Shown: positions 53,992 through 62,672, counted from the stretch's first letter. The stretch is DNA of 64,000 bases from Aquimarina algicola (GCF_006443095.1 NZ_VFWZ01000002.1:62001-126000); one strand, 5' to 3'. Made by a program: numbers and translations. The notes: generated by a model not told the origin, from the sequence alone.

Positions 53992-54333
53992 TTTTATGTA
54001 TTAAAACTTCAAATTTTATTTTTGTCAATTGGTTATTTGCTATAGAATCCGAATCAAATAATTCCATATTTAACATGCAAAATTGCTGTCAACGATTCAT
54101 ATAACTATCTATTATGCCAAGGTATGCCTTGTTTTTGGATCTGGCAAAGATTTTAGCATTTCCAAATAGATGTAGATTTAGTAGAATTTGTTACAATTAT
54201 TATATAGTATTGTTTCTAAATTTTTCAAAATCCAATACATTTAGAATAGGCTTTTAATATTCAATCTTTAATTATATTTTGTGATTAATTAAACTTAGTA
54301 CAGTTTATTTAACTTTTTCAATTAATTAGACAA
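53992..54333. other. 342-base intergenic region
   Basis: No gene. It contains the hairpin CAAGG/CCTTG (54118-54131, TATG loop) and a GCTGTCAACGATTC segment near 54083 that resembles the reverse complement of the right end of the structured element at 60691-60700. Nothing else is interpretable. Confidence 0.45.
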
Positions 54334-54876
54334 CTATCTTTTAAGGTATAATATAAGATTGACATAGTCTATTATCGCATCTCCTTTTGTCAACACATCA
54401 GCACCTATGACACCATCTATTTTTTTAATACCCAAGGTTTCAAAGGCATTATTTACATATCCTAAATCCATAAGTGTAAGCGACTTATTTTCCATCTTTA
54501 AACTAGACAAAATAAGTTCGTTATTTTTAGAATCTTGCATTGCAATACCTGAGCCTCCTGCACCTGTAGCAACATTGTCTGTATTTATAGCTTTCATTTT
54601 AAACTTTTCTTTCTGTGTTCGTTCTATTACAGTTGCTCCAGCGCCCGTATCCAAAATGAATATCCCCTTTACACCATTTATGGAACCTTTTAGCTGTAAA
54701 TGACCAGATATTTCTTTGGTCATAGGCACTTTTATGTAGCCATTGGCCAAAAGTGATTTTTCTAGATTAAACTCTAGAACAGTAGTTTTATTTTCATTTA
54801 TGTTATTGGACTGTGCGCAAGAAGTAATTGTTGCGGTTAATGTCAAAACAGTTAGCATTTTAAGGGTTCTTCTCAT
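54334..54876 (-). CDS. Retropepsin-like lipoprotein (single domain)
   Basis: A 180-residue lipoprotein (lipobox TSC, Cys20) with one retropepsin-like half: GIFILDTGAGATVIE (Asp76) and a glycine-rich flap-like GAGGSGIAMQDSKNN. It closes KIDGVIGADVLTKGDAIIDYVNLILYL, as in aspartyl protease-like domains. A retropepsin acts as a dimer, so one half per chain is sufficient. It is shorter than the PDZ-containing relative at 48893. Activity not proven. Confidence 0.83.
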   Translation of the reverse strand: MRRTLKMLTVLTLTATITSCAQSNNINENKTTVLEFNLEKSLLANGYIKVPMTKEISGHLQLKGSINGVKGIFILDTGAGATVIERTQKEKFKMKAINTDNVATGAGGSGIAMQDSKNNELILSSLKMENKSLTLMDLGYVNNAFETLGIKKIDGVIGADVLTKGDAIIDYVNLILYLKR

Positions 54877-54971
54877 GATTTCTCAAATTTTAAATTCTAC
54901 GCGAATATTAGTTGAAAATTACAGATAGAAGTCCTAAAATGAGATTTCGCACCTATTTGGAAGTGCAAACT

Positions 54972-56102
54972 TTACCGAACTTTAGTGTATGTTTTTCGAT
55001 ATTGTGATGGAGTCATACCTGTTTTCTTTTTGAAAACGCTATTAAAAGTTGATTTTGAATTGAAACCATTAGCATACGCTATCATAATAATCTGTTCATT
55101 AGATTGAGTCAGTTCTTTTTTTACGCTTTCAATCCTATATTGATTTACAAAATCATGAAAATTTCCGTAGGTGTTCTTGTTTATAATGTAAGACAGTTCA
55201 TTAGATTTTATATTAATCAAATTAGCCAGTTTGTTTAGAGTTAAGTCTACTTCGAGAAAGGGTTTTTCCTTTTCCATAAAAGCGAGTAATCTTTGGAAAA
55301 TTTCTGCTTGTTTTTCAGAAAGCTTATTTTTTAAATTATTTGTTTTTGTCTCATCTTCTTGATGCACAATTCGGATATTTTCCTGCTCAATTACATTTGT
55401 GCCAAAATAGATTGCTGATAGTACTAAAGAGATAATAAGCCCCATTTCTAAGTAATGAATATTTACTATTGGGTATATGTAGTTGAAGAAATATATAGTC
55501 AAAGGGATTAAAAGTAGAAACATCCAAAACTTAACAAATTTTGACAACCAATTAACACCACTCTTGTTTATAGTGGAAAGATTGCTCAACATGACTTTTT
55601 TTATTTTTTTTACATCTTTAAGACTCAATAATGCATAAATGGCATTGTGGATTAATATGCAGTAGATAAAGACACTTTCTTCTACGGAAACTCTATAAAT
55701 ATTCTGCTTTGATTGGGATAACAATTGTTCAATTATACGAGGCCAATCTGCTTTTGGCACTTGAAAATACGTGTAAATGGTAACAGCAAAGGCCATTACT
55801 GCCGGAATAAAGTGCAATAAAGCTTTACAACGAATTCTATTAACCGAAAGTGATTTAGAATACAGAAACAATAATGGACCATCTACAAAAAAGAAACCTT
55901 GATCCAGAAAATATAACAATGGAAAAAATGATACATCTGTATTCTCTTTCACATAAAATAGCACAAAACGCAACGTCCATATGCCAAGAATAGCAGTTGC
56001 AATTTTCTCTGAAAACAAAGAATTTTCTTTTCTTGTGATTAAGATGATAGAAAAGATTGAGACTGTAAATCCTATACTGAACCAAATACTCATTCGTGGC
56101 AA
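54972..56102 (-). CDS. AraC-type regulator with membrane N-terminus
   Basis: A 376-residue protein. The N-terminal half has about seven membrane helices (residues 5-250), and the C-terminal 130 residues form an AraC helix-turn-helix (LANLINIKSNELSYIINKNTYGNFHDFVNQYRIESVKKE...YANGFNSKSTFNSVFKKKTGMTPSQYRKTY). These membrane-anchored AraC proteins are common in Bacteroidetes. Membrane-bound sensing with direct DNA binding is likely. It is separated from the GrpB gene by a spacer carrying a repeat element. Confidence 0.9.
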   Translation of the reverse strand: MPRMSIWFSIGFTVSIFSIILITRKENSLFSEKIATAILGIWTLRFVLFYVKENTDVSFFPLLYFLDQGFFFVDGPLLFLYSKSLSVNRIRCKALLHFIPAVMAFAVTIYTYFQVPKADWPRIIEQLLSQSKQNIYRVSVEESVFIYCILIHNAIYALLSLKDVKKIKKVMLSNLSTINKSGVNWLSKFVKFWMFLLLIPLTIYFFNYIYPIVNIHYLEMGLIISLVLSAIYFGTNVIEQENIRIVHQEDETKTNNLKNKLSEKQAEIFQRLLAFMEKEKPFLEVDLTLNKLANLINIKSNELSYIINKNTYGNFHDFVNQYRIESVKKELTQSNEQIIMIAYANGFNSKSTFNSVFKKKTGMTPSQYRKTYTKVR

Positions 56103-56183
56103 TCTTTAATTTTAAATTGTTCTTTTTGGTAAAGATTCATTGTTTTGGGTAATACTCGGTTTAGCTTATCACCAACATATTTT

Positions 56184-56219
56184 GTATAAAATGCATTTCA
56201 ATGTATTTTTACGATATGT
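56184..56219 (+). repeat. Spacer repeat element, copy 1
   Basis: A 36-base segment beginning GTATAAAATGCATTTC that aligns without gaps to 59395-59430 at 28 of 36 positions. It lies 6 bases past the stop of the GrpB gene in transcription direction. Confidence 0.5.
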
Positions 56220-56225
56220 AAGGTT

Positions 56226-56756
56226 TTATTTTTCTTTTGATTTTTGAATGATCGATTCGACAAACTCTTTTGCCATAACTTCTTTCAGTTTAGCATATTC
56301 TTTTCTATTTTGATTTGTCATTTCGGCAATTTTATATTTTAACTTTTCATACTCTGCTCTTTCTTTTTCATTCTCTCTTAAGTAGTTACGAAAAATCATA
56401 TGTCTCTGTAATTCGCTACTATTTATCTGGCAAACATATAAATGATGTTTGATTGAGTCTAATATGATGTGATTCTCTTCTTTTTTCTTTCGTTTAAAAA
56501 CTTTTCTTCCATGTATCCCCTGATTGCCATTGTGATAGTAACCAAGTTTTTTCAAACTTATTTTTATTTCTTCGAATGATTCTGGTTTTTCATATACAAT
56601 ATCAATATCTATGATTGGTTTCGCGGCTAATCCTTTTATTGATGTACTCCCGATATGTTCAATTTTAATATCTTTTGTAAGAATATTATTTTCAAAAACT
56701 CTTTTTAATTTACTAAAATTTTTAAGCCACTCTCCTTGATATTCCTGTATTAGCAT
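56226..56756 (-). CDS. GrpB/UPF0157 family protein (nucleotidyltransferase-like)
   Basis: A 176-residue GrpB-family protein: IEHIGSTSIKGLAAKPIIDIDIVY (about 35-58) is the nucleotidyltransferase-like GS...DxD motif, with HHLYVCQINSSELQRHMIFRNYLREN following. The family may be an adenylyltransferase; partner unknown. It begins 6 bases after the HD gene, so the pair is an operon. Confidence 0.85.
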   Translation of the reverse strand: MLIQEYQGEWLKNFSKLKRVFENNILTKDIKIEHIGSTSIKGLAAKPIIDIDIVYEKPESFEEIKISLKKLGYYHNGNQGIHGRKVFKRKKKEENHIILDSIKHHLYVCQINSSELQRHMIFRNYLRENEKERAEYEKLKYKIAEMTNQNRKEYAKLKEVMAKEFVESIIQKSKEK

Positions 56757-56762
56757 TTAATT

Positions 56763-57326
56763 TTATTTTTCGAGAAAGGCATGATATTTTTCTATCTTAT
56801 TTTTGAGCCTCTTGGCTAAATAATCATTTCCATCTTTCAAATATTCATAAATCATTTTTGCCTCAGATATGTACTTTTCTTTTTTGTCGTTACTCCAATA
56901 GAAAGGTGGTTCATAAAGGTTACAAATTCTATCCGCCATTTTTACAGCCCATACCTCTTTGGGTTGCTTTTTTACTCTTTCTAAACTATCAATCATCATC
57001 TCTTGCTTGCCAGGTAGACTTTCATTTTTAGTAAGCGCAGAAACACCATCAGCTATTTTTTCTCCAAATAACTGTTTGGCTTTTGCATAATCAAAATCAG
57101 TATCCTCGATGGTATCATGCAGAACTGCACAATGCATGGCTAAATTGGTATCAAAATCATCGCTCAATTGTGCAGCATTAAGAACTTCAAAAACTACACT
57201 TCCTATATGGTTAATATACTCTACTTTTTCTCCTTTATTTGGCCCTCCGTATTTTTGTCCATCATGCAGTTTTGAAGCTATTTTCCAGGCATCTTGTAAT
57301 TTATCTATAGACCATTTCTCATCCAT
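56763..57326 (-). CDS. HD-domain phosphohydrolase-like protein
   Basis: A 187-residue HD-domain protein with WKIASKLHDGQKYGGPNKGEKVEYINHIGSVVFEVLNAAQ and MHCAVLHDTIEDTDFDYAKAKQLFGEKIADGVSALTKNE (HD motif about 66-72), typical of small alarmone-hydrolase/RelA-SpoT-like HD proteins. A (p)ppGpp hydrolase role is plausible but not proven. Upstream partner of the GrpB gene in an operon (6-base gap). Confidence 0.87.
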   Translation of the reverse strand: MDEKWSIDKLQDAWKIASKLHDGQKYGGPNKGEKVEYINHIGSVVFEVLNAAQLSDDFDTNLAMHCAVLHDTIEDTDFDYAKAKQLFGEKIADGVSALTKNESLPGKQEMMIDSLERVKKQPKEVWAVKMADRICNLYEPPFYWSNDKKEKYISEAKMIYEYLKDGNDYLAKRLKNKIEKYHAFLEK

Positions 57327-57430
57327 AATCTTTTATTTAAGTGTATTTATAAGGCTAGCTTAACCATTGATTACATTAAGTTACATCAAAACTTTTTGGT
57401 TAGCAACCGAGTATTTAGCGTAGCATTTTA

Positions 57431-57967
57431 TCAATTTTTCTTCTTTTCCTTTCTTTCTTTTAACTCTTTAAGTTCAAGCTCTAATATTTCCCAAAAATTC
57501 ATATTGGTAGGTTCAATTATATTTTCCTCGTGGTTATATTTAACAATATTTCCGTTCTCATCAGTACAATAACAATTAGCATCACCAATTAATTTTAAAA
57601 TAGGAACAGCCTTAATGCCAGTTTCTTCAATAAATTCTTTTCCTGTAATAGAGAGTGTCATCCAATCTTCACTTTCTTGACAAGCAGTGTAGGTATGAAT
57701 TCCATATAAAAAACTCCATGCTTCTCCAACATCATAGAGCTTAGGTCTTTCCCAAATTTCTTCTTTAACTTCAATAAACAAGCCTCGTTCAGGTAATATT
57801 TCAGCATCTTTAGCAAGTAAATGAAATACATATTCTTCTGGAAATCTGACCCCTAAATCTTTTTCGACGCTATCAATATCTATTTTCTGTATTCGTTCAG
57901 GAGACATTGGAGAAACTCTAAAATCTCCATCTAGATATTTACTTAATAATGCTATCGTTTTGTCCAT
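57431..57967 (-). CDS. SMI1/KNR4 (SUKH-like) protein
   Basis: A 178-residue SUKH-family protein with IDSVEKDLGVRFPEEYVFHLLAKD and NMNFWEILELELKELKERK, in the pattern of SMI1/KNR4 proteins. Second such gene in this region. It lies 6 bases after the AraC-GyrI-DUF7000 gene on the minus strand, so it is probably translated from the same message; an immunity function lacks a visible toxin partner. Confidence 0.83.
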   Translation of the reverse strand: MDKTIALLSKYLDGDFRVSPMSPERIQKIDIDSVEKDLGVRFPEEYVFHLLAKDAEILPERGLFIEVKEEIWERPKLYDVGEAWSFLYGIHTYTACQESEDWMTLSITGKEFIEETGIKAVPILKLIGDANCYCTDENGNIVKYNHEENIIEPTNMNFWEILELELKELKERKEKKKN

Positions 57968-57973
57968 ATTTTA

Positions 57974-59371
57974 TTATTCAAGCGTATCTCTAAGTTCTTT
58001 AATAAATTTTATTGATTCTATTTCAATCTTTTGGGTTAGACTTCTTTTGTCATCAAAATTTGGATTTTCAACAATTATCTGGTCTATGATCGATAAACTG
58101 TTATCGATTGATTCTGCCAAATGATATTTACTCCAATCACTATCTTTGAAAATTTTCCAATACTTTTTTCGGATACTTTTGTTTTGACCTGACAGGCAAA
58201 TTGAAAAACATAACGTTTTGTGGTCTAAGATAATAACAAATTTGAGTTTTTGTTTTTTTAACTCTTCTGTGGTTAGTGAAAAATAAGAGTAATCGGGGCT
58301 CTGAAGATAAATATTACCAAAAGAAAAGGAAGCTTCATATTGTTTACTAAAAAAAGTTCTTAATTCCTTCATGTATGCAATAAGCTGATGAAAATCCAAA
58401 CTTTTTTTACTCTGATTATTATTCTCCTTATTGGATAATTCTACATTTCTTGTGGTATCCAATTTAATCTGCTCCGTTCTTTCTAGTGGAATACAAATAT
58501 CTATGATGATTTTTTGCTCAGGGTGATTGCGGTGGTCATTATGATAGACTTCAAAATAATCTCCGTCTCTAAATTCATATCCATTCTCAATGACCCAAAT
58601 GCACATGTTTTTCCATGCTTTTGAGATTTCTTCTGCTTTAATTTCAAAGTGTCCAACTGCATAAAGGCCTTTATCTAAATTTATCTGCCTGATTTCTCCA
58701 TCTGGATTGATATTTTTACTAATAGTTACACAAGTACTGAATCTTAATTTAGGTGTATGAGTAACATTAGGATTATCGTGATAAACGGTAACAGCTTTAA
58801 AATTTGAAGTGTCTAATACTTGTTTCTGATACCCCCATTGCATTAATCTTTGAAACATCATATCGGCCTTATCAAAAACTCCTATATGGGATATCCCAGC
58901 AAGCTTTAGCTCTGGAAATTCTTTTATTGTTATTTGTGCATTCATGTTCATCCATTGTCTAATATGATCAATGGAACAAATGTATTTTTCAATTGAAAAA
59001 GACTCTATACCAATCTTGCTAAGTATTTCTTTTCCTTCGGTTCTAAATCTGGTTGGACTTATGCCATAATATTTTTTAAAAGCTCTCGAAAATGAGCTAT
59101 CGCTATTAAATCCGTATTTATAAGCCAAATCATTAAAAGGAACATCTGGCTCAACAAGTATAATTGAAGCAATGCGTTCAATTCGCTTTCTGTTGATGAA
59201 TTCGTTTAATCTCTCATTTACAACTGCCAGAAATACTCTGTGAAAATGATACGGTGAATAATGCGCTTTCTTGGAGATATAGTCGAGCGATAGGTCTATA
59301 TCAAGATTATTTTCAATAAAGTCCAAGACGAAATTGATTCGTTTGAGGTATTCTCGCCTTGTTTCAGTCAT
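57974..59371 (-). CDS. AraC-GyrI regulator with C-terminal DUF7000-like domain
   Basis: A 465-residue three-domain protein. AraC helix-turn-helices occupy residues 10-115 (INFVLDFIENNLDIDLSLDYISKKAHYSPYHFHRVFLA...YKYGFNSDSSFSRAFKKYYGISPTRF). A GyrI-like effector domain covers about 150-300. A third domain (about 320-465: LIAYMKELRTFFSKQYEASFSFGNIYLQSPDYSYFSLTTEELKKQKLKFVIILDHKTLCF...RKKYWKIFKDSDWSKYHLAES) resembles the DUF7000 family. The first two domains closely parallel the protein at 14126-15043, so this looks like a paralogue with a gained domain. Confidence 0.87.
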   Translation of the reverse strand: MTETRREYLKRINFVLDFIENNLDIDLSLDYISKKAHYSPYHFHRVFLAVVNERLNEFINRKRIERIASIILVEPDVPFNDLAYKYGFNSDSSFSRAFKKYYGISPTRFRTEGKEILSKIGIESFSIEKYICSIDHIRQWMNMNAQITIKEFPELKLAGISHIGVFDKADMMFQRLMQWGYQKQVLDTSNFKAVTVYHDNPNVTHTPKLRFSTCVTISKNINPDGEIRQINLDKGLYAVGHFEIKAEEISKAWKNMCIWVIENGYEFRDGDYFEVYHNDHRNHPEQKIIIDICIPLERTEQIKLDTTRNVELSNKENNNQSKKSLDFHQLIAYMKELRTFFSKQYEASFSFGNIYLQSPDYSYFSLTTEELKKQKLKFVIILDHKTLCFSICLSGQNKSIRKKYWKIFKDSDWSKYHLAESIDNSLSIIDQIIVENPNFDDKRSLTQKIEIESIKFIKELRDTLE

Positions 59372-59394
59372 TTAAATATCAGTTTTAAAATGCC

Positions 59395-59430
59395 GTATAA
59401 AATATGTTTTAATGCATTTTTGCGAATTGT
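59395..59430 (+). repeat. Spacer repeat element, copy 2
   Basis: A 36-base segment beginning GTATAAAATATGTTTT that aligns gap-free to 56184-56219 (28 of 36). It lies 10 bases past the stop of the alpha/beta hydrolase gene. Its reverse complement also resembles 53582-53600. Confidence 0.5.
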
Positions 59431-59440
59431 TATCTGGTTT

Positions 59441-60355
59441 TTAATGCAGATTTTCAATAAAGCTATTTATTTCAGCTGTATATTTTTCTTCTTGCTCTAG
59501 CCATCCATAATGGCCGCATTCATTCAGCAACACAAGTTTAGAAGTTTTATAAACGTTATGTGCTTTAAAAGCCGTTTCGGAGCCAACTAAATCTTGTCGA
59601 CCTTGTATGATAAGAACAGGTGAGTTAAATTTTGACATGGGACTACTCCAATCATAATTATTTTTGGATAAGTCACTGAGCATCAAATTTCTTATTTCTG
59701 GATTTGACTGCGTCAGTCTATGCGCAATTTGTTCTATATATTCATTTCCATATAAATAGGTAGGGGCTCTTAGTTTGCCTACTTTATATTTGGCAAGATA
59801 AGTGGTATCTCCTTCATTAATTTTTTTGCTCCAATATCTTAGAGAGTCTCTATCCATATCACTCATTCTAATGTGTATATTAGCGCTCATATAAGAAAAA
59901 ATCTCCAAATCAATTCCTCCAGAGGCAGACAATATCATTCCCTTTATCCGATCTGAATGTTTGGAAGCATAGTGCTGTGCTACAAACCCGCCAAATGAAT
60001 GCCCAAGTACGACCCATTTTTTAATGTTCAAATGATTTCTCAAAATCTCAATATCATCAATTAACAAATCCATGGACAAGGTAGTTGAATCAATGGTTTT
60101 TAAATTAGATTTACCAGTACCTCTTTGATCATAAATGATGGCCATGTATTTATCTTTGAACAATGTTGCCAAAGATGAAAAACCTTCAGAATCTATTCCT
60201 GGTCCGCCATTGATGATAAGAAGAGGCTCGCCTTTTCCAAAAGTTTTATAATGAATAGATCCAAAGCTTGTGGTTATCATATTGCTGGTTTGTGCAATAA
60301 TTGTATAAAAACCAAAAATCATTAAGGCTAAAACTAAAACTCTATTTTTCTTCAT
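59441..60355 (-). CDS. Alpha/beta hydrolase, proline-iminopeptidase-like
   Basis: A 304-residue secreted protein (signal MKKNRVLVLALMIFGFYTIIAQ) of the alpha/beta hydrolase superfamily. Key parts are NGGPGIDSEGF (oxyanion region), DQRGTGKSN, the nucleophile elbow VVLGHSFGGFVAQHYASKH (Ser about 120), the late VLIIQGRQDLVGS acid strand and ECGHYGWLEQE base His. It resembles proline iminopeptidase-type hydrolases, though substrates vary widely. Single gene. Confidence 0.88.
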   Translation of the reverse strand: MKKNRVLVLALMIFGFYTIIAQTSNMITTSFGSIHYKTFGKGEPLLIINGGPGIDSEGFSSLATLFKDKYMAIIYDQRGTGKSNLKTIDSTTLSMDLLIDDIEILRNHLNIKKWVVLGHSFGGFVAQHYASKHSDRIKGMILSASGGIDLEIFSYMSANIHIRMSDMDRDSLRYWSKKINEGDTTYLAKYKVGKLRAPTYLYGNEYIEQIAHRLTQSNPEIRNLMLSDLSKNNYDWSSPMSKFNSPVLIIQGRQDLVGSETAFKAHNVYKTSKLVLLNECGHYGWLEQEEKYTAEINSFIENLH

Positions 60356-60367
60356 TTTTTTCTTTTT

Positions 60368-60383
60368 ATTACCAACAATTAGT
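60368..60383 (-). repeat. ATTACCAACAAYTAGT element, copy 1
   Basis: ATTACCAACAATTAGT, 13 bases upstream of the hydrolase start at 60355. Its near-identical partner (61743-61758) holds the same distance to the next gene start. Confidence 0.5.
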
Positions 60384-60603
60384 GTATCGGTGTGTAGGAT
60401 TTAGTCAACATGAACGGCATAAATATTACCTTATGCTGGTTTTTCTATTCCCAAATTGGTATTGTTTTTTCTTTATTTTTTCTTTTAGATGTCTTCACAT
60501 ACCAATTACAGCCTCTATTTCCTTGTTTACTTGATTCCGTTTTTTCATTTGGTTGTAATTGTGCAAAACATACCAGCTATGAGGAGTGCGGGATTAAATC
60601 CGC

Positions 60604-60699
60604 AAGATTCGTTACACCGTAGCGAAAAGATAACAAATTTGTCTCGAATTCTAATAAAAAATCAACTGTAATGGGTTACAGCATTTGTTGACGAATCTT
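60604..60699. repeat. Structured noncoding element with 9-bp outer arms
   Basis: AAGATTCGT (60604-60612) and ACGAATCTT (60691-60699) are perfect inverted arms enclosing 78 bases, with an inner hairpin CTGTAA-TGGG-TTACAG. It ends 3 bases before the stop of the gene at 60702. The dimensions and placement recall integron attC sites, but the core sequences do not match the usual GTTRRRY pattern, so I do not claim that. Confidence 0.5.
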
Positions 60700-60701
60700 T
60701 T

Positions 60702-61730
60702 TTATTTTGTTATGCTATTATACTTATTCAAAATTTCGGAATATTTACTTAAGACTAATCCTCCAATTGCTATTTCATAAGGAAGCTCTTTATCTTCTTT
60801 GTTCATTGAAAGAAAAAGTACCTTATTGTCTTTTTTCCATATTGAAAAAGCCCCATCAAATTCATACATAAATGGATTTCCCTCAGAGAGTTCATAATAT
60901 TTATCCCAAGTACTATTATCTTCAAAGTCAATTTTTTTTGGAAGTAATTCGCTATGAGGCTCCTGATTTAATAAACTTGAAATCTCATCTTCGTATTCTT
61001 TAAATTTTTCTTGAGCAAATTGCTCCTGTTCTTCGTAAGATAAATTACCTGCATCTCCATTAAAACCGTAGAATGTGGTAGAAAAAGCCAGTGGATATTT
61101 TGGGTATATAAAATCATCTACTTCAATTTCTGTTTCGTCTTCTACTTCTTCATATTCGGTTTCATCTATTTCTGTTTTAATTGACCACATCATTTCAAGA
61201 TTTTGAAGTATCTCCTCTACTTTTTCTTTTGAGTATTCTCCTCTAATTCCCTTTAGTCGAATAGATTGCCTCATTGCTTCTTTGTTACTTTCAGTAATAT
61301 GGGATTCATTTAGAAGCTCTAGTTTATATTCAAGTCTATCTATAAAATTATCTATAGTATTTCGTTCTAACTGCAAAGGCAGGATATACCTTTGAGCAAT
61401 GTTCCTGGCAAGTTCTTTGTATTTATCTGATAAGTCTTCGGTATATTGATCTTCTTCGGGTAATAAATACTCTTCGATCGCATCTATAAGCGACTCAATT
61501 TCTTTTTGTTTCAATTGGATTTGAACAAAATGATTTTTAACGATTTCATCGATTATTTTTTCTTCTCTTTGCAACCATTCTTTACTCAAATCTGCAGGTT
61601 CAACCCTTGAATAATCAGGCTCATAATTTTTAAAAACATCCCAAAAACTAGCACTAGAATTTTCCGGTAAAATAAACTCTGTGTAGAGTTGTTTCGGGCT
61701 TTTTTCTTCTATCCAAAATTTGTTTTTCAT
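60702..61730 (-). CDS. Acidic coiled-coil protein, unknown function
   Basis: A 342-residue acidic cytosolic protein. The N-terminal 180 residues are mostly amphipathic helices (REEKIIDEIVKNHFVQIQLKQKEIESLIDAIEEYLL...ILPLQLERNTIDNFIDRLEYKLELLNESH), followed by a very acidic stretch (EYEEVEDETEIEVDDF) and a folded C-terminal third (FSTTFYGFNGDAGNLSYEEQEQFAQEKFKEYEDE). No family recognised. It is preceded by a copy of the ATTACCAACAAYTAGT element and followed by the structured spacer. Confidence 0.65.
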   Translation of the reverse strand: MKNKFWIEEKSPKQLYTEFILPENSSASFWDVFKNYEPDYSRVEPADLSKEWLQREEKIIDEIVKNHFVQIQLKQKEIESLIDAIEEYLLPEEDQYTEDLSDKYKELARNIAQRYILPLQLERNTIDNFIDRLEYKLELLNESHITESNKEAMRQSIRLKGIRGEYSKEKVEEILQNLEMMWSIKTEIDETEYEEVEDETEIEVDDFIYPKYPLAFSTTFYGFNGDAGNLSYEEQEQFAQEKFKEYEDEISSLLNQEPHSELLPKKIDFEDNSTWDKYYELSEGNPFMYEFDGAFSIWKKDNKVLFLSMNKEDKELPYEIAIGGLVLSKYSEILNKYNSITK

Positions 61731-61742
61731 TTTTTTGTTATT

Positions 61743-61758
61743 ATTACCAACAACTAGT
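61743..61758 (-). repeat. ATTACCAACAAYTAGT element, copy 2
   Basis: ATTACCAACAACTAGT, 13 bases upstream of the start at 61730, one mismatch from copy 1 (60368-60383). Confidence 0.5.
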
Positions 61759-61889
61759 AAACATGAACCCTAAAAGTATCTTTCTTTACTTTTTCGTTTT
61801 ACAAACTCTTCTATTTTTATGTATACTCTAGTTTTATTTTTTTAAACTACGATAAATTATTGTGCAACTTGTTGATGGTAGTTTTTTTT

Positions 61890-62189
61890 TTAATCTTGAT
61901 AATCAATCAATTTAAATTTAATTTTTTGTGTTTTAATATAATTTTTTAGATCACCAAGGTGATTCCACAAATAAGAAGAACTATATTGACAAACGTAAAT
62001 TCCATCATTTTCAAAAATGATACTAATATTTGGCATTTCCCCATTATTTTCTGGTTGTCTGAAATCCCAAAACATTTTACTATTAAATTCATACTTTTTG
62101 TCAAATATTATATTGGTAACAAGTAAATCTTGAATTTCGGCAATTTGTTTTTCTGTAAGTTTTGTAACTATTTTATATTCATACCCCAT
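61890..62189 (-). CDS. Small protein of a two-gene unit, unknown
   Basis: A 99-residue protein with MGYEYKIVTKLTEKQIAEIQDLL at the start, FWDFRQPENNGEMPNISIIFENDGIYVCQYSSSYLWNHLGDLKNYI in the middle. I recognise no family. It begins 2 bases after the end of the gene at 62192, so the pair is an operon; a functional pair (for example protein and partner) is possible. Confidence 0.55.
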   Translation of the reverse strand: MGYEYKIVTKLTEKQIAEIQDLLVTNIIFDKKYEFNSKMFWDFRQPENNGEMPNISIIFENDGIYVCQYSSSYLWNHLGDLKNYIKTQKIKFKLIDYQD

Positions 62190-62191
62190 AG

Positions 62192-62569
62192 TTAATCGCC
62201 TAATATTTCAATGTCATACTTTTTATTTGAAAAGTAGTTAATTAAAGCTCTAAATTCTAAAATATCAGTTGTTTTTTGTTTATCAGAATTCAGGTTTGAT
62301 TTTTCAATATAGATGTCAATAATTTTTATTAATGTCTTTTGACCTTCAATGGTAAGTTTTGTATCATTATATAAGTCGATAATAGTACCTGTCCAGTTTT
62401 TATACTCAATGAATATTTCGTTAAGGTTTTTAAATCTACTATCATCAAGTCCAAATAAATATTCTCGATTGTTAAGCTTATGAAAATCTAATGCCATATC
62501 GTTTATTACATTATTGCCAACAGTAAATATGTGAATCGGAGCAATGAAAACATACCTGAACCAATCCAT
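62192..62569 (-). CDS. First protein of a two-gene unit, unknown
   Basis: A 125-residue protein with MDWFRYVFIAPIHIFTVGNNVINDMALDFHKLNNREYLFGLDD at the start and a Lys/Asn-rich helical remainder. The N-terminal hydrophobic run is short and does not look like a signal peptide. No family recognised. Co-transcribed with the 99-residue gene (2-base gap). Confidence 0.55.
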   Translation of the reverse strand: MDWFRYVFIAPIHIFTVGNNVINDMALDFHKLNNREYLFGLDDSRFKNLNEIFIEYKNWTGTIIDLYNDTKLTIEGQKTLIKIIDIYIEKSNLNSDKQKTTDILEFRALINYFSNKKYDIEILGD

Positions 62570-62672
62570 TTGTATACATATTTTTATTAATCTTATAAAA
62601 ATTTAGTGTCTTCGCAAAAAGAGGATGGTCTTTTGATCCGATACTAAGCTTCTCTGATCTTATGCGTAAATG

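Larger units (their letters stand above)
60356..60701. other. 346-base intergenic region with structured element
   Basis: No gene. It contains one copy of ATTACCAACAATTAGT (60368-60383), the near-palindrome TGCGGGATTAAATCCGCA (60587-60604) and the long inverted repeat AAGATTCGT...ACGAATCTT (60604-60699) with an inner hairpin CTGTAA/TTACAG (60666-60681). Confidence 0.6.

Noticed and set aside
60301..60671. Three plus-strand open frames overlapping the hydrolase start and the 60.4-60.7 kb spacer
   Set aside because: Overlap one another in different frames and read as noise; the sequence is better explained by structured noncoding DNA.
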